Origin: Eublepharis macularius
Taxonomy: Eukaryota; Chordata; Lepidosauria; Squamata; Eublepharidae
Direction: 5' to 3'
DNA: 64,000 nt
Assembly (NCBI RefSeq): GCF_028583425.1
Contig: NC_072790.1
Location: forward strand, 62,768,052-62,832,051
Below, one piece after another: positions 46,134 through 59,600 of this stretch. How positions within the stretch are numbered: the stretch's first letter is position 1; every line of letters begins with the position of its first letter. The position numbers and the translations under genes are program-made. The notes under the pieces are model-generated. The model worked only from the letters and a program-made list of their open reading frames with translations, was not told the origin of the DNA and ran no database searches.

Positions 46134-47780
46134 GCCTTCACCCAGCTGGTATTAGGAGTGGAACAGGTGGCCAACCCCCGCCTTAACCCAGGTGGTATTA
46201 GGAGTGGAGCAGGTGGCAATGCCCACCCCCACTTTAACCCAGTTGGTATCAGGAGCGGAGCAGGTGGCAAGCCTGCCCCCTGCCTTAACCCAGTTGGTAT
46301 TAGGAGTAGAGAAGGTGGCAATGCCCACCCCCCACCATCACCCATTTTGGATCAGGAGTGAAGCAGGTGGCAATGCCCATCTCGCGCCTTCACCTGGCTT
46401 GGGTCAGGGATAGAGCAGGAGGCAATGCCCTTCTTCCCTTCACCCAGCTAGGATAAGGAGCAGAGCAGGTGGCAATGCCTGCCCTCTTCAACTTACCAGG
46501 ATAAGACACTGAGCAGGCTGCAATGTCCACCCTGTCTTCACACTGCTGGATTCAGAAGCCAAGCATGTAGCTATGCCTTCTCCCCCCCCAACCTGCCGGA
46601 ATCAGGAGCGGAGCAGGTGGCATTGCCAACCCCTGCCTTAACCCAGTTGGTATTAAGAGCGGAGAAGGTGGCAATGCCCACCCCCGCCTTAATACAGTTT
46701 GTATTAGAAGTGGAGCAGGTGGCAATGTCCACCCCCCACCTTAACCCAGTTGGTATCAGGAGCGGAGCAGTTGCCAATACCCACCCCTGCCTTAACCCAG
46801 TTGGGATTAGGAGTGGAAAAGGTGGCAATGCCCACCCACCCGCTGCCTTAACCCAGTTGGTATTAGGAGCAGAGCAGGTAGCAATGCCCGCCCCCCATCT
46901 TAACCCAGTTGGTATTAGGAGCAGAGCAGGTGGAATTGCTCATCCCCGCCTTAACCCAGTTGGTATTTGGAGCAGAGCAGGTGGCAATGCTCAACCACCA
47001 TCTTCATCCAGTTGGTATTTGGAGCGGAGCAGGTAGCAATTGCCACCACCTGCCATCACCCCTTTTGGATCAGGAGTGGAGCAGGTGGCAATGCCCACCT
47101 CCACCTTAACCCGGTGTTAGGAGCATAGCAGGTGGCAATGCCCCCCCCCCTTAACTCAGTTGGTATTAGGAGAGGAGCAGGTGGCAATGCCCACCTCCTG
47201 TCTTCATTGAGTTGGTGTTAGGAGTGGAGCTGGTGGCAATTGCCACCCCCCGCCATCACTCATTTTAGATCAGGAGTAGAGCAGGTGGGAATGCCCACCT
47301 CGCGCCTTCACCTGCCTAAGATCAGGCGCAGAGCAGGAGGCAATGCCCTTCTTCTTTTCACCCAGGCAGGATATGAAGCAGATCAGGTGGCAATGCCTGC
47401 CCTCTTCAAACTACTAGGATAAGCCACTGAGCAGGCCACAATGTCCACCCTGTCTTCACACTGCTGGAGTCAGGAGCCAAGCATGCAGCAATGCCTGCCC
47501 CCCCCTCAACCTGCTGGAATCAGGTGCAGAGCAGGTGGCAATGCCCGCATCCCCTTCACCCAGCTGGGATCAGGCTCAGAGCAGGCGGCAATGCCTGCTC
47601 CCCTTCACCCAGATGTAGTCAGGCGCAGAAAAGGAGGCAATGCCCCCCTTTACCCAGCATATATCATGCATGTATCAGGTAGCAAACCCACTACCCCTTC
47701 ACATGGCTGAGATCAGGCAGGTCAGGTGAGGAGCAGATGACAATGCCCACCCTCCTCCTTCACAAGCTGGAATCAGTGAC
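46134..47780. repeat. Minisatellite, about 51-bp unit, roughly 30 copies, 918-bp higher-order period
   Basis: The unit is close to 'ggtattaggagtggagcagg' + 'tggcaatgcccacc' + a C-rich stretch + 'ttaacccagtt'. Variant units recur in register: 'aagacactgagcaggc' at 46503 and 'aagccactgagcaggc' at 47421, and 'cattttggatcagg' at 46343 and its partner at 47261, both 918 bases apart. Because 51 is a multiple of three, all frames stay open for long stretches; I do not read these as genes. Confidence 0.92.
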
Positions 47781-47984
47781 AGAGGAGTGAATGCCTGCTT
47801 GTCCACCCTCCCTTTTCTAAAGCCTGTTGTATTTTTTTACTCACAATGGGCTTTGTTGCTAGTGTAACAATAATTTCAAACTTTTTTCCATGGTTCATGA
47901 GATTGTATGTATGGGATGAGGGATTGTGGTGATGGAGTGGGGGGCCCATTTTAAAGGTTTGTACTGGGTCCAAAAACAATGCTT

Positions 47985-48205
47985 GGACCCTGCCTTTCTC
48001 CCCAATGGGAAGCCAAAATGGCTTGTATCATTCTCCTCTTCTCCATTTTATCCTGAAAATGATCCTGTGAGGTAGGTTAGGCTGAGAGTGTGTGACTGCC
48101 CCAAAGTCACTCAGCAAGTTCCCATGGCAGTGTGGGGATCTGAATCCAAGTCTCCCTGATCCATGTCCAACACTCTTAACTATTGTATCACACTGGCTTC
48201 CAATC
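47985..48205 (-). repeat. CORE-type tRNA-derived SINE
   Basis: The reverse complement runs from a tRNA-like head ('ccagtgtgatacaatagttaagagtg') through 'gattcagatccccacactgcc' (B-box-like region) and 'ctcagcctaacctacctcacagg' to the tail 'ccattggggagaaaggcagg'. It is the most complete copy of this family in the window. Confidence 0.75.
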
Positions 48206-48518
48206 CGGACTTCTCACCATGTGTACAGATGGTTACAGGCAAAAATCCATGCACTGTCACATCATGGGTGAAACACATCAGCTTCCATTCACATAACATA
48301 TGTGACATTTATACTCTTTTGGGGTTGCCTCTTCTGTTTGCAATGGGGAATTTGCCGCAGCAGTAGCTGGAGTCCTGGGAAAGAGGAGCGGGCAGAAAAA
48401 CAAATGCCCAGTTGCACGCAGCCTGCTGTCTGATTTTAATCATTATTTGCAAGCCATCTTGTTGAAACTTAACTGTGTGAAAGAATGTTCTCCTCTGAGA
48501 ATGTGCAGAATACCTTTT

Positions 48519-49611
48519 GGTGGTGGAAAGTACCTTTAAGTCATAAGTGACTTATGGAGACACCTGCTGGGGTTTTCAAGGCAAGAGATTAATAGAGGTG
48601 ATTTGCCATGGCCCGCCTCCCTAACTCTGGTCTTCTTTGGAGGTGTCCCATCCAATTACTAACCAAGGCTGACCCTGCTTAGCTTCTGAGGTCTGACAAG
48701 ATTGAGCTTCCCTGGGCTATCCAGGGTCGAATCCACATTCACCCATTACCCGCATGTTTATCGGATGTCTTCCGTTTGCCTCCAATCCACGATTTTTTCC
48801 TCTTCGTTCACATTCCTGCTTCCAATCTGTCTTTCTTGCGCGTCCCTCGGGTCACACGGCCGCTTGAAAACCGCTTTTTTGGGCGGGACCTTTTTTCCCT
48901 GCCCATTTTTTTTCATTTTTTTTAGCACACTTTTCCGTTATTTCAATCCTGCCTTATAAAGAAGCATCATTGAAGATAATGATGCCTCTCTTTCCCCCAC
49001 TAACAGCACTGATGGCTCTCTCCCGTTTCTTTTTTGGAAATTTGGAAGCATGTGGGAAGCTTTCGTGGGCATTTCCTATGCAGGACAGTTCAGTGCCTGA
49101 ATTTTACTGACGTTTCACTTCCTTGGAGTGTCATTATTTCGATATTTCGTAATTTCGATATTACAGTAATATAAAATAAAAAAAATAAAAAACAGTTAAA
49201 AAGGAAGTTTCGCGAGTCCGTTCTGAGGATGGATTCACCCCAAAATGATTTTTCAAACTACCAGATTTGATTCAGAAACAGCATAATCAATAAATCCAAT
49301 GCTATGAAGTCAAAAACAGTCTTTTGCAGACTACGGAGCACTTGCAAGTTGAATCAGCCAATAGGAACTCTCAGAATGGCCGGAGAGACAGGAAGGGGGG
49401 TGGTTTTTAAAAAACCCGCGTAAATTGCGCATTGGCCCATTCACAGCCACCGTGAAACTCCCATTGAAAACCTGTGACCACATATTCGGGAGAAATACGA
49501 ATGAAATGCATCTGTTTAATGAGGTAATGTGACCGGCACTCGGGATTGCGTGGGGAATGCAGGGAACATGCGACTTAGAATGAGTAATGTGGATTTGACC
49601 CAGGTCAGGGA
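48519..49611 (-). repeat. 5S-rRNA-derived SINE, interrupted by a MITE
   Basis: The minus strand of 48640-48708 follows 5S rRNA: 'gctaagcagggtcagccttg' then 'gttagtaattggatgggac'. A perfect 12-bp target duplication AGAATACCTTTT (48507-48518, 49612-49623) flanks the whole unit. Without the MITE at 48726-49599 the SINE is about 215 bp. It shows no A tail. Confidence 0.85.
48726..49599. mobile_element. MITE inside the 5S-derived SINE, 874 bp
   Basis: The ends GTCGAATCCACATTCACCCA/..AATGTGGATTTGAC are inverted over about 45 imperfect bases, with a 5-bp duplication CCAGG (48721-48725, 49600-49604). Removing it restores 'gggctatccaggtcagg'. There is no coding sequence. The superfamily is unclear. 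Confidence 0.82.
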
Positions 49612-50117
49612 AGAATACCTTTTATTCACCAATTAAATAATACCGTCATGCCCCTATCCCCACTTCCAAAATATCTGAATTAATTCTAAGCAGATGAAGA
49701 GATGTATCCTCAAATTTTCCACATGCAGGATCCGAGTTCTACCACTGGGCCAGCGTGCCGCCGTGCCCCCCCCCATCTCATGAGTCCATTTGAATATTTG
49801 TATACACCTACAGAAATAATTGGATGCACTTGAACGATAGGGCAAGAATGGAATCCAGACCAGACAGAATTTTCTTGCTATATTCCTCAGCAGAAAGTTT
49901 AGATCCACTGAATATATTCTTTCATGTATGTATGAATATATTCTCCCATGATATTACCACTGCAGTCCTGTGCAGAGTCACCCCAGTCTAACCTAATTGA
50001 TTTCAGTGGACTAAGACTGAAGTTGCTCTACATAGCGTTGCACTGCAAATTACTGAGTTCTATTTTAAACACTGTACTGAGAAAAACAACATTTCTTGGT
50101 ATACTTGATATTTCTTA

Positions 50118-50158
50118 TGATGACGATGATGATGTTGATCATCGTCATCATCATTCAT
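50118..50158. repeat. (GAT)n tract with internal palindrome
   Basis: GATGACGATGATGATGTTG followed by its near-complement ATCATCGTCATCATC gives a hairpin-capable triplet repeat. Confidence 0.75.
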
Positions 50159-50484
50159 AGACTACCTTTCCTGCTGGGACCCAAGGTGGTTTACAAATAT
50201 GACAAAAAAGTTTCCTGCCAATCAATAGGTAGATTACAAAATATGATAACATCAGGCAATCAGTAATACAAGATATGTAATATTTGTATCAAGGTTTGAA
50301 TTTCATTTAGTTATAAAAGGTTTTGAATCAGCCTCAATCTCAAAATGTTATTAGTTAATCAGTTTCACACAACTAATGATTAAATGGAGTTCATAAATGT
50401 TCAAAAGCATTAGTACAAGCACAATTATGAACAGCTCCATGCAAGAAGTGATTTAAATAAGCCCACAGCATGTTCCCAGTTTTT

Positions 50485-50610
50485 TTATTTCCTGTTAAAG
50501 ACTCTTTTTGCTGTTGCTAGAAATTTTTCATCAGGTGGGGGCTTCCTCTGGCTGCCGGGCTGCAGGAACTTCTTAATTGTAGGAACATCACTCATTCTCA
50601 CTTTAAAGGC
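50485..50610 (-). CDS. GSTA copy D terminal exon 7
   Basis: This encodes [20 protein letters not shown], then [21 protein letters not shown] and TAA, with acceptor atttag. The stop overlaps an AATAAA hexamer, so the real cleavage signal is probably further left. Confidence 0.95.
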   Translation of the reverse strand, partial: AFKVRMSDVPTIKKFLQPGSQRKPPPDEKFLATAKRVFNRK

Positions 50611-53600
50611 CTAAATGAGAAACAGAATTCACACCCGGAAAATTAATCCCACAGTATAACAATGGTATTAAGAATTACAAATATAAACTCTTCTTTTTTT
50701 AAAAAAAAAACTGCATTCAGATGTCAAAACAAGTTCCAGTTAAACCAAGATGTGCACAAATGCAACTGTGCTCGGTCTCATGTTGCCATGTCACATGGGA
50801 AACAATTAAGGATTCGTGGGTTGAAACAAACTCCTTTTCCTCATGATGTATGAATGCCAGTGCTTGGATTAATCAATTTGTCTATTTCCCGCAGACCTGG
50901 ATTCCATCTCATGATGGAATCCAGGTACAGAATTCGAGTTAGAGGAGAATTTTAAAAACTCTGATTTACTCAGGCCCCTGAACTCATCTTGGTAACTGGG
51001 GATTATTTCAAACTAGGAATCGTACTCCACTTGAGAGGGGAGGGGAAGGTGCATATAAGTCTGACAGTAAGCTGTATTTGAATAAATCCTGGCTGCATTG
51101 GAGCTGGTTTGATGTCTGAGTGCAAGATGTTTTCCACATTGGGGACAGTTATTTAGTTCCTCACTGCAGCTGCAACTGCCAACACAACTCAGCAACAGGG
51201 CTGCTTTAAAAATTCCATAGCAATAACAGATTAATACTTCATAGATATTTTAAGAAGGCATAAGCAAAAACCAAGTGAGCAGAATGTTTACACACACACC
51301 AGGGATTAAATTTAATTTTAATTTAATTTAATTTAATTTATTATATTTATATTCCGCCCTCCCCGCTTTTGCAGGCTCAGGGCGGATAACAAATACAAAC
51401 ATGTTTAAAAACATTTTAAAACATTAAATAATACATTTAAAAACATTTAAAAACATTAAATATAACAATTCATGCTGCATAGTGGTTCATACATGCCTCT
51501 GTGTTTGCATAGGGGTGATGGTTTAACCCCCCCTTCACGGGGGGGGCAGGCACTGCCCGGCGTTAGCCATATGCCTGGCGGAATAGCTCTGTCTTACAGG
51601 CCCAGAGAAATGCAAGCAAATCCTGCTGGGCCCTTGTCTCGCAAGACAGAGCATTCCACCAGGTCGGGGCCAGGACTGAAAAGGCCCTGGCCCTGGTCGA
51701 CGCCAGGCGGGCCTCCCTAGGGCCAGGGACACTTAAAAGATGTCTTCCGCCAGAGCGGAGAGTCCTCCGGGGCTCATATGGTGAGAGACGGTCCCTCAGA
51801 TACGTCGGTCCCAGTCCGCGTAGGGCTTTGTAGGTTAGCACCAAAACCTTGAACCTGATTCGGTACTCCACTGGCAGCCAATGCAGCTGGCGTAGCACCA
51901 GTGTAATATGCTCCCACACCGGTGCTCCAGCGATGACCCGCGCTGCTGCATTCTGTACCAGCTGTAACCGCCGGATCAGGCCCATGGGAAGCCCAGCGTA
52001 GAGCGCATTACAGTAATCCAACCTAGAGGTGACCATTGCTTGGACCACTGTAGTCATGTCACGGGGAGACAAATAAGGGGCAAGCTGCCTGGCCTGCCAA
52101 AGATAATAAAAGGAAGACCTGGCAACTGCAGTGATCTGGTCCTCCATCTTCAAGGAGGAATCCAGAATCACCCCCAGGCTCCTAACCCTCGGGGCCAGTG
52201 TAAGTGCTGCCCCATCAAGTGTAGGAAGCCGAAGTCCCAAAGCCATCTCCCCACGACCCACATACAGGACCTCCGTCTTCATGGGATTCAATTTCAGCCG
52301 ACTTTGTCTCAGCCAACCAGCCACAGCCTCAAAAGCACGCTCCAGGGCATCAGGGGCCAATCCAGGCTGCCCGTCCAACAACAGATAAAGCTGGGTGTCA
52401 TCTGCGTATTGGTGACACCCAAGCCCGAAACTCCGCACCAGCTGGGCGAGGGGGTGCATATAGATATTAAATAATAATGGAGAGAGTATCGCTCCCTGTG
52501 GCACACCACAAACCAGTGGCCTACGAGATGACACCCTCTCCCCGAGCGCCACCCTCTGTCCCCGATCATGGAGAAAGGAGACCAGCCACTGCAGTGCTGT
52601 CCCCTGAATCCCCACATCGGCAAGGTGGTGGGTCAAAAGCTCATGATCGACCGTATCAAACGCTGCTGACAGATCCAGCAAAATCAGCAGTGCTGATCCG
52701 CCCTGATCCAGGTATCTGCGGAGATCGTCTGTGAGGGCGACCAACAATGTCTCAACCCCATGTCCCGGGCGGAAACCAGACTGGAAGGGGTCCAGGGCTG
52801 AGGTCTCCTTCAGGAAATTCTGCAGTTGCTTCTCTGCCGCCCGCTCAATCACCTTCCCCGAGGTTGGAAACTGGTCGGTAATTGAGCAGGTCAGCAGGAT
52901 CTAATGATGATTTCTTCAGAAGAGGCCGTACCACAGCTTCCTTCAGCGCCTTGGGAAAAACCCCAGAGCTCAAGGACAGGTTTATAATCACCTCCAAGGA
53001 ATCCCGAAGCCCGTCAACACTGGCTTTCACCAGCCATGACGGGCACGGGTCCAAGGGGCACGTGGTAGGCCGTACCACATGCAGAATCCTGTCCACTTCT
53101 TCCCCGAAAAGAGGGCTGAAATGATCTAATATGGGTCCCAAAGACGGCCAAGGGGCCTCTAGTTCATTTACTGTATCAACTGTGGCTGGTAAGTCGCGGC
53201 GGAGAAGCAAGATCTTATCAGTAAAAAAAAATGTGCTTCGATGGAACCTGAAGCCAAATCCTCTAAAGCTTCTCTGCAGTTTTTCATAGGGAAAACCAGT
53301 CCTGCCAGACTAGAACTGGGAGGAAAGAAGGAAGGGGGAATGAGAGGTGCTACTTAACCCTTTGCAATTCACAGTTTCCTCAAGCTGTTAATTAATCTAC
53401 ATAGATCAGTTCATTTAAAAAAACAAAACCAAAAACGATTACACATATTTGCTGTATAACACTCAGCTTGTTCTTCAGTACTTAAAAATGAATGACGCTA
53501 AGGACTTCGAACTAGGGGTGTGCACTTTGGGAATCCGATTTGGGTAAAATACCCAAATCAGACCCTATCTGGAAAGCTTAGGGATTTCCGAATCGGTGTC

Positions 53601-56600
53601 AGCATGCTGGCCCTGATCTGGAAATCCCGAAGCAAAGTTTCCCGAAGCATTCGTAATGCTTCGGGAAGCTTCGGGTTTAAATGCCTGTTTCCCTGCTGCT
53701 GCGAGCAGCAGGGAAAGGGGCATTTAAACCCCTAAATCAGCTGCTCATCAGGAGCTTCCCCAATGAGCGGCTGAGTGCTGGCGCTGCTGTCGGGGCCAGG
53801 AAACTTCTTGGCCCCATCAGTGGAGGGCGAAGGAGGCAGTGGGAATGCAGGTTTAAGCCTGCACCCCCTCACCGGGCGCTTCATTCACCCGCCGCTGTCA
53901 GGACCAGGAAACTTAAGCCTGCACTTCAGCAGAGCAAAAGTAAGTGGGGGTGCTGGGGGGGGGGGGGTTAAAGGGCCCTGCTGCAAGTGGTAGGACAGGG
54001 CCCTTTAAACTATCAGCTGGCAGGTGGCAGGGGGAATCCTGCCACCAGGAAATTCGAATATTTTCAGCATGCACACCCCTACTTCGAACAGAGCACTGCA
54101 AAAACCCACCACTTTAAGTGTAATTCAGGGCATGAACTCTGGTTCTGAGCATAATCCAAATCAAAAACTCTGGTTATCAGTGCAACATTTCTGAGCATGC
54201 TCAACATACTTCCTTGTTCTCAGGGGTGTTGGATGCTGCACAGCAGCACCTGTTTACTAGAAGTGTGAGAAAAAAGGGATTGGACCTTGCTAAATGAGAG
54301 CGATGGAAGACACTCTGTAAGAGTAAGACACTCAGTTAGCCTCAGGGAGTCACCAGATCCAACCTATTGCCAAGCAAACTTTTCCTGTGCCATAGTGAAG
54401 GTTTACATTATTGACTCCATCACATTTGCTCTTTTTTTTTTTTACCTGCAATGAAGGAAACTGTAAGAGAACTGTGGGGTCCTTCTCTTCTACCATGAAT
54501 ATGGCCTCAATTAGTTGGACATCAGCCCAGGTTAGTTGGTTGCCCACCAGAAAGTGCTGACCATTGTCTTTCAAAACCTATGAGATAAAAGTTTAATGGA
54601 TGCAAACAGATCACATTTGCTTGTCAATACATCATGGCCTTCAGTTTGCAAGACCTGAGCAAGGCTGTCAATGATTGGACATTTTGGAAGTCGTTCATTC
54701 ATAGGTTCGCCATGAGTCGGAAGCAACTTGATAGCACATAACACACACACATCACTAAAGCATTATTATGGCAAACAAGTACTTTAATTTGCACTGAAGC
54801 CTACATGCATCCACTAACCAACCACAAATTTTCCACCTTTCATCCAATAAAACTCACCCTTCTTGTGTCTCCACAAAAGGAACTCTTTTGGCCCTGTGTA
54901 ATGATCCATTAGACCAGAGGTAGGCAACCTCCAGCATGCATGCGAACAGCAGTAGACTGGGCCTTTCTGCTTGATGCCCAGGGACAGATCTCTGCCCAAG
55001 CAATCAAGGCACTGGCAGTATTGCTGGGACAACCGGTGCAGGAGAAGCAGCAGGTATGGCATTTGCCTATCATCCCCTACCAGACCCGCACAACCGCCAT
55101 CTAAGTCCAAGTCAAATTCCTGAGATATTGTTCATGTCATTGGGACTTGGCTTGCTCTCAGTGTTATTTGAAAAAATAAAACAAGGTGTACAATATATGT
55201 CACCTTGTTTGACCCACCAACATCTTCATAAGTAGAGGTTGCATTTTTTTCAGCACATGGATCACAAAAGATGTCCTATGTCTGCATTAGATGGTTTGCT
55301 TGCTTCATCTATAAGTCAAAAAGTTACATACTTTTTCGTATACTGGGAAGTATCTCTTTGTGGCTCGTTCAATGATCAAATGAAGATTCTTCTCCTTTTC
55401 TTCTGGGGCTAATTTGTAGTGAACCCTGATTAGGCCCATGAGATCGGTTGTTCCTTCCACATACATATCAATTCTGGATAGGAAATAAATCAGACCCAAT
55501 TAGTTGATGTGATCAGCCTTATTTATCAATACCGTATGGCTGTGATACTCAGACTGTGGGTTGCTTGTGACCCAAAACAGGGTCATGGCCCTCTCACAGG
55601 TGGTTCACAAGGCTTAAACTCCTGAGCTGGAAAAGAAGTCTGTACCCCTCAGTGGCAGAAAGAGAAGAGAGGGCAGAATTGCTTCATTCCCTCCTCTCTA
55701 TGGTCCCATTCATTCCCACAGGCATAGCTGGCCCCAAGTCAGAAGTGGTATGAGAGATAATGGGCACCTCCACTACCAGTAATGGCCAGGTTTGAGCCAA
55801 ACTTCGTCCTGGAGTACTGGGTTCTAAAACTAGAGTCCATTTAGAAGTACGTTCCACAGAATATGTTTGCCCACCACTACTTTACTGAATTTCTTTTTCA
55901 TATATAACTCTAATCTCTCTCTCTCTCTCTCTGAACCCTATTTATTCAGCAGTCATAGCATGATAATTCTGAACATCCCCCGTAATATGTGGCTTTGTTC
56001 ACATGTTCACATGTAACATCAAGCCAAGGTTAGCATCATCTGAGCAAGCTTTGGACTAAACCTCTCTCCTTTTCTCTGACTGCAATTTCCTCTCTTCCTG
56101 CCTAAGCCAAGGTTATTACATCCAAATGGATAAACTATTACTAACAAATTACCTCCAAACCAGAACTCCAAAACACCATGATCTGATGCTTGCAAGGGCC
56201 TGTAGTTTGCAAGGAAGAATAAACCATAGTTTGCTGGTTCAGATGGAATGGCAAACTAGAGATTGCCACAAAACAAAAGGGAGGAAAGGAACCATAATGC
56301 TCAAGGGAGAATGCTGTGCTTTAGAGGATTCAGAATACCTCTGATACATTGCATTCACTAAAATTTACAACAAACCTGCAAGTTAGGCCAGTAAGATTCT
56401 CCTGTTTCAGATGGAAAGCTGAAGCTGAAGAAATGGTGACCACTGAGTGGAGTTCACAGAAGAGAAAAGATTTGGACCTGGCCTTTCTAAGCTTGCTCTC
56501 TTAACCTGAAAAACTGCTAACACCATCACCACCCAGATGAATCACTTTGGATTTTTACTTCTTAGTAGCTGAAATAAGTTGGGAGGAGTCCTGCACTGGG

Positions 56601-59600
56601 CAGGGGGTTGGACTAGATGGTCTGTATGGCCCCTTCCAACTCTATGATTCTATGATTCTATGAAAAACAGCATGATGACTGATGACAGCCTGAACATGTT
56701 GATTCACTCAACCTTCTACTTTCAATTAGAAAGAGATGCACATTGCAAGCATGTACATATATACTTCATGCTCAAAAGCCAGGAGTGGACATGCAGATCC
56801 ATCTGGGCATACTACAGAAGATTGGAAACGATCCCCTCCACACACCAAGTTATTTAAGATCCCACAGTTAAATAGTTTCCACAGTTTACCCCCATATCAT
56901 GTCACTGGTGAGTAATGGTACTTCTTATCTAAAGCCCAAGTTGCTTCTGCTCTAAGGCAGGTTTTTTAGAGCTATTTGCTATGGTGCACTAACAAATGCC
57001 TTTGGACAGATGCATGCTGCAGCTTCATTAGTTACTAAAGCAATATGTTTGTTAATACAGTACAGAGCTCTCTCCTTCAAGGTCTTCCCATAAAGGTTGT
57101 GTTTTGCAGCTATGTAGTTGAGGATGGCTCGAGTTTGCACCAGCCTCAGTCCATCAATTTCCACCATAGGGACTTGTTGAAAGAGCAGGTATCCATCTGT
57201 TGAAAGAGAAACACATCACACCATTTAGTTTGGGCATCATCTTCCAGGGTTATCTCCCTAGACCTAGCAGGATTTGAACCCAGTAGCACCTTAAGGTAAA
57301 AGGTAGCCCCCTGTACAAGCACTGAGTCATTATTGACTCATAGGGGGATGTCACATCACAACGTTTTCTTGGCTGGCTTTCGTTACTGGGTGGTTTGCCA
57401 TTGCCTTCCCCAGTCATCTACACTTTACCCCCAGGAAACTGGGTACTCATTTTACCAACCTCGGAAGGATGGAAGGCTGAGTCAACCATGAGTCAGCTAC
57501 CTGAACCCAGCTTCCTCCAGGATCGAACTCAGGTCATGAATAGAGCTTGGACTTCAGTACTGCAGCTTACCACTCTGTGCCACAGGGCTCTCCCTAGACC
57601 TAGCAGGATTTGAGTCCAGTAGTACCTTAGAGACCAACAAAATTTTCAGAGTGTCAGCTTTTGAGAGTCAGAGTTCCCTTCTTCAGATGCTTGAAGGCTT
57701 ACACTCTGAAAATCTTGTTGGTTTCTAAGGTAACACTAGACTCAAATCCTGCCATTCTACTGCAGACTAACATAGCTACCCACCTAAACTCTCCCTAGAC
57801 CTAGGCAGTGTTTAGAGCTCCATGGGCTATCAGTTCTTCCTTCAACCCAAAATCAACAATCCCTCCTATCCAAGACACATATCAACATTTCTGAGCATTC
57901 ACCAACTATTCCCTTTCCGTGACAGATGAGGATGGATCCCACAGAAGATTTCTGCATCTGCAACAGTCTGTACAAGCAAAAGTGGTAAAAGGACTCCCTG
58001 CTTGCAATAAATGAAAGTGATTGTATCCCCACTATCTCTTCCATGTGTACAAGACATAGCAGAAGTTAATTTTCCTGATACCATTTCGAGTGGAAATTTA
58101 AAAAGATTAACAATTCACAAATTAAATAAGATCAGGCAAGATACTTGCATCCTCCCTCCTTTTTTGTAGGGGATTATGAGCATGCACACAGATTCAGTGT
58201 ATGCATTGTGTACATTTCTGTTCTGCATGCCGCATCCTGTGAAAGTCACATGCGAGTCTCAGCTTGTACATCAGGTCAAAAAGCCCCCAAGTAATGCATC
58301 AGTTGTTTTAAGCAATGCATTACTTTAATCCTTACCATGAAGGGTTTTTTTAACTCACTTTAAGCAGAGGCCAAGTTATTCAAGCTTTGTCTCTACGGCA
58401 GATTAGTTCCATAATATATCAGCTTTTCACCACATACACATTAACAGAAGCATATCTGTTGATTAATCTGAGGCATGTAGTTTAACAGAGCAAGCATAAG
58501 CAGAGTTACTCCAGTTAATGGGTTTAGACTGCTTAGGATTGCATTGCAAAGCTAGTAACAAGCATGGCTTGATTTCGATCCACATCTGGAGTCCCCCACT
58601 TTTGTTTTTCATCCACTCAGAAGAACAGCAACATTCTTGTCTGCATTGCTAAAGCTGGATACACACATGATTGGTTAAGATGCTATTGTCACTCTTCGCT
58701 TCTTGGATTTTCCTGTGCAGTTAAGAAAAGTCAGGCGATGAAAGACGATGATTGCACAATATCCAATGACTTCGCCTCAGTTGCAAGCTTGGTGTAATTT
58801 AATATTAGAGAGGTGCACAAAGATAAGGTTTTTCTACACTGGTGGTCCAGCTGCCTTAAACTTATGTTTATGCATAAGTTTGCTTATGCTATTCTTGCTA
58901 TTCTTTTCTTTATATTCTTCCCCCCCCCTTTTTCCCCAACCTGTTCTACAAGCCAGGCCCAACCGTATTATTTTGTTCTATACTAAGCAATCTTTGCTGT
59001 GAGCTTCAAATGTTATCGTATCCTGTAATCACTGACTGACTTAAAAGTTTTTATCATACTAGTAATCCGCCTTGAGTCCCAGTGAGAAAGATGGATTATA
59101 AATAACAACAACAACAGCAATATAATAATTTAGGAATTCTGTATCAGTGTAGAATATTGAGCACAATATTTAGAAATTCCATAGTAATGCAGCATATTGA
59201 GTAAGTAAACCACACATACCTATGTAGGGAATAGATAAAAAAGGGCAGGAAGAGGAGAATGGAGATAATTGCATGACTGGTTTCCCCATAATAATAATAA
59301 TTACAAACATTAAAAAATAAAGTGAGGCAGAGGGAACAACAAGATGACTGTGTAGTGCAAATGGCGGTATTTCCCCCTGCCCTACAGACCTGCCGTTGCT
59401 GCTAATTGTAAAAAAGTATTTTCAAAAGAGTTTGTCCCTCTGCTTGGATCTACAGCTTGCAGCACCATAAAGACTCATGAATTTTTAATTATAATATCAG
59501 TTTTTATGGACTAAAGCCCGCTTTTGAAATATAATTTTTCAGATGCATTTTCTAGCCCCAGCTATATCCCATCTCCTACTACAGCCATGGCCCCTGCTTT

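Noticed and set aside
46617-47036. 139-codon plus-strand frame with repeated LVLGAEQVAMPTP-like units
   Set aside because: It is a by-product of a minisatellite whose unit length is a multiple of three; other frames are equally open and there is no start context or domain.
46134-47780. Regular repeats suggestive of a CRISPR array
   Set aside because: Units are contiguous and about 51 bp with no unique spacers, and the surroundings are a vertebrate gene cluster.
52040-52474. 144-codon plus-strand frame
   Set aside because: It is the antisense shadow of the L2 reverse transcriptase.
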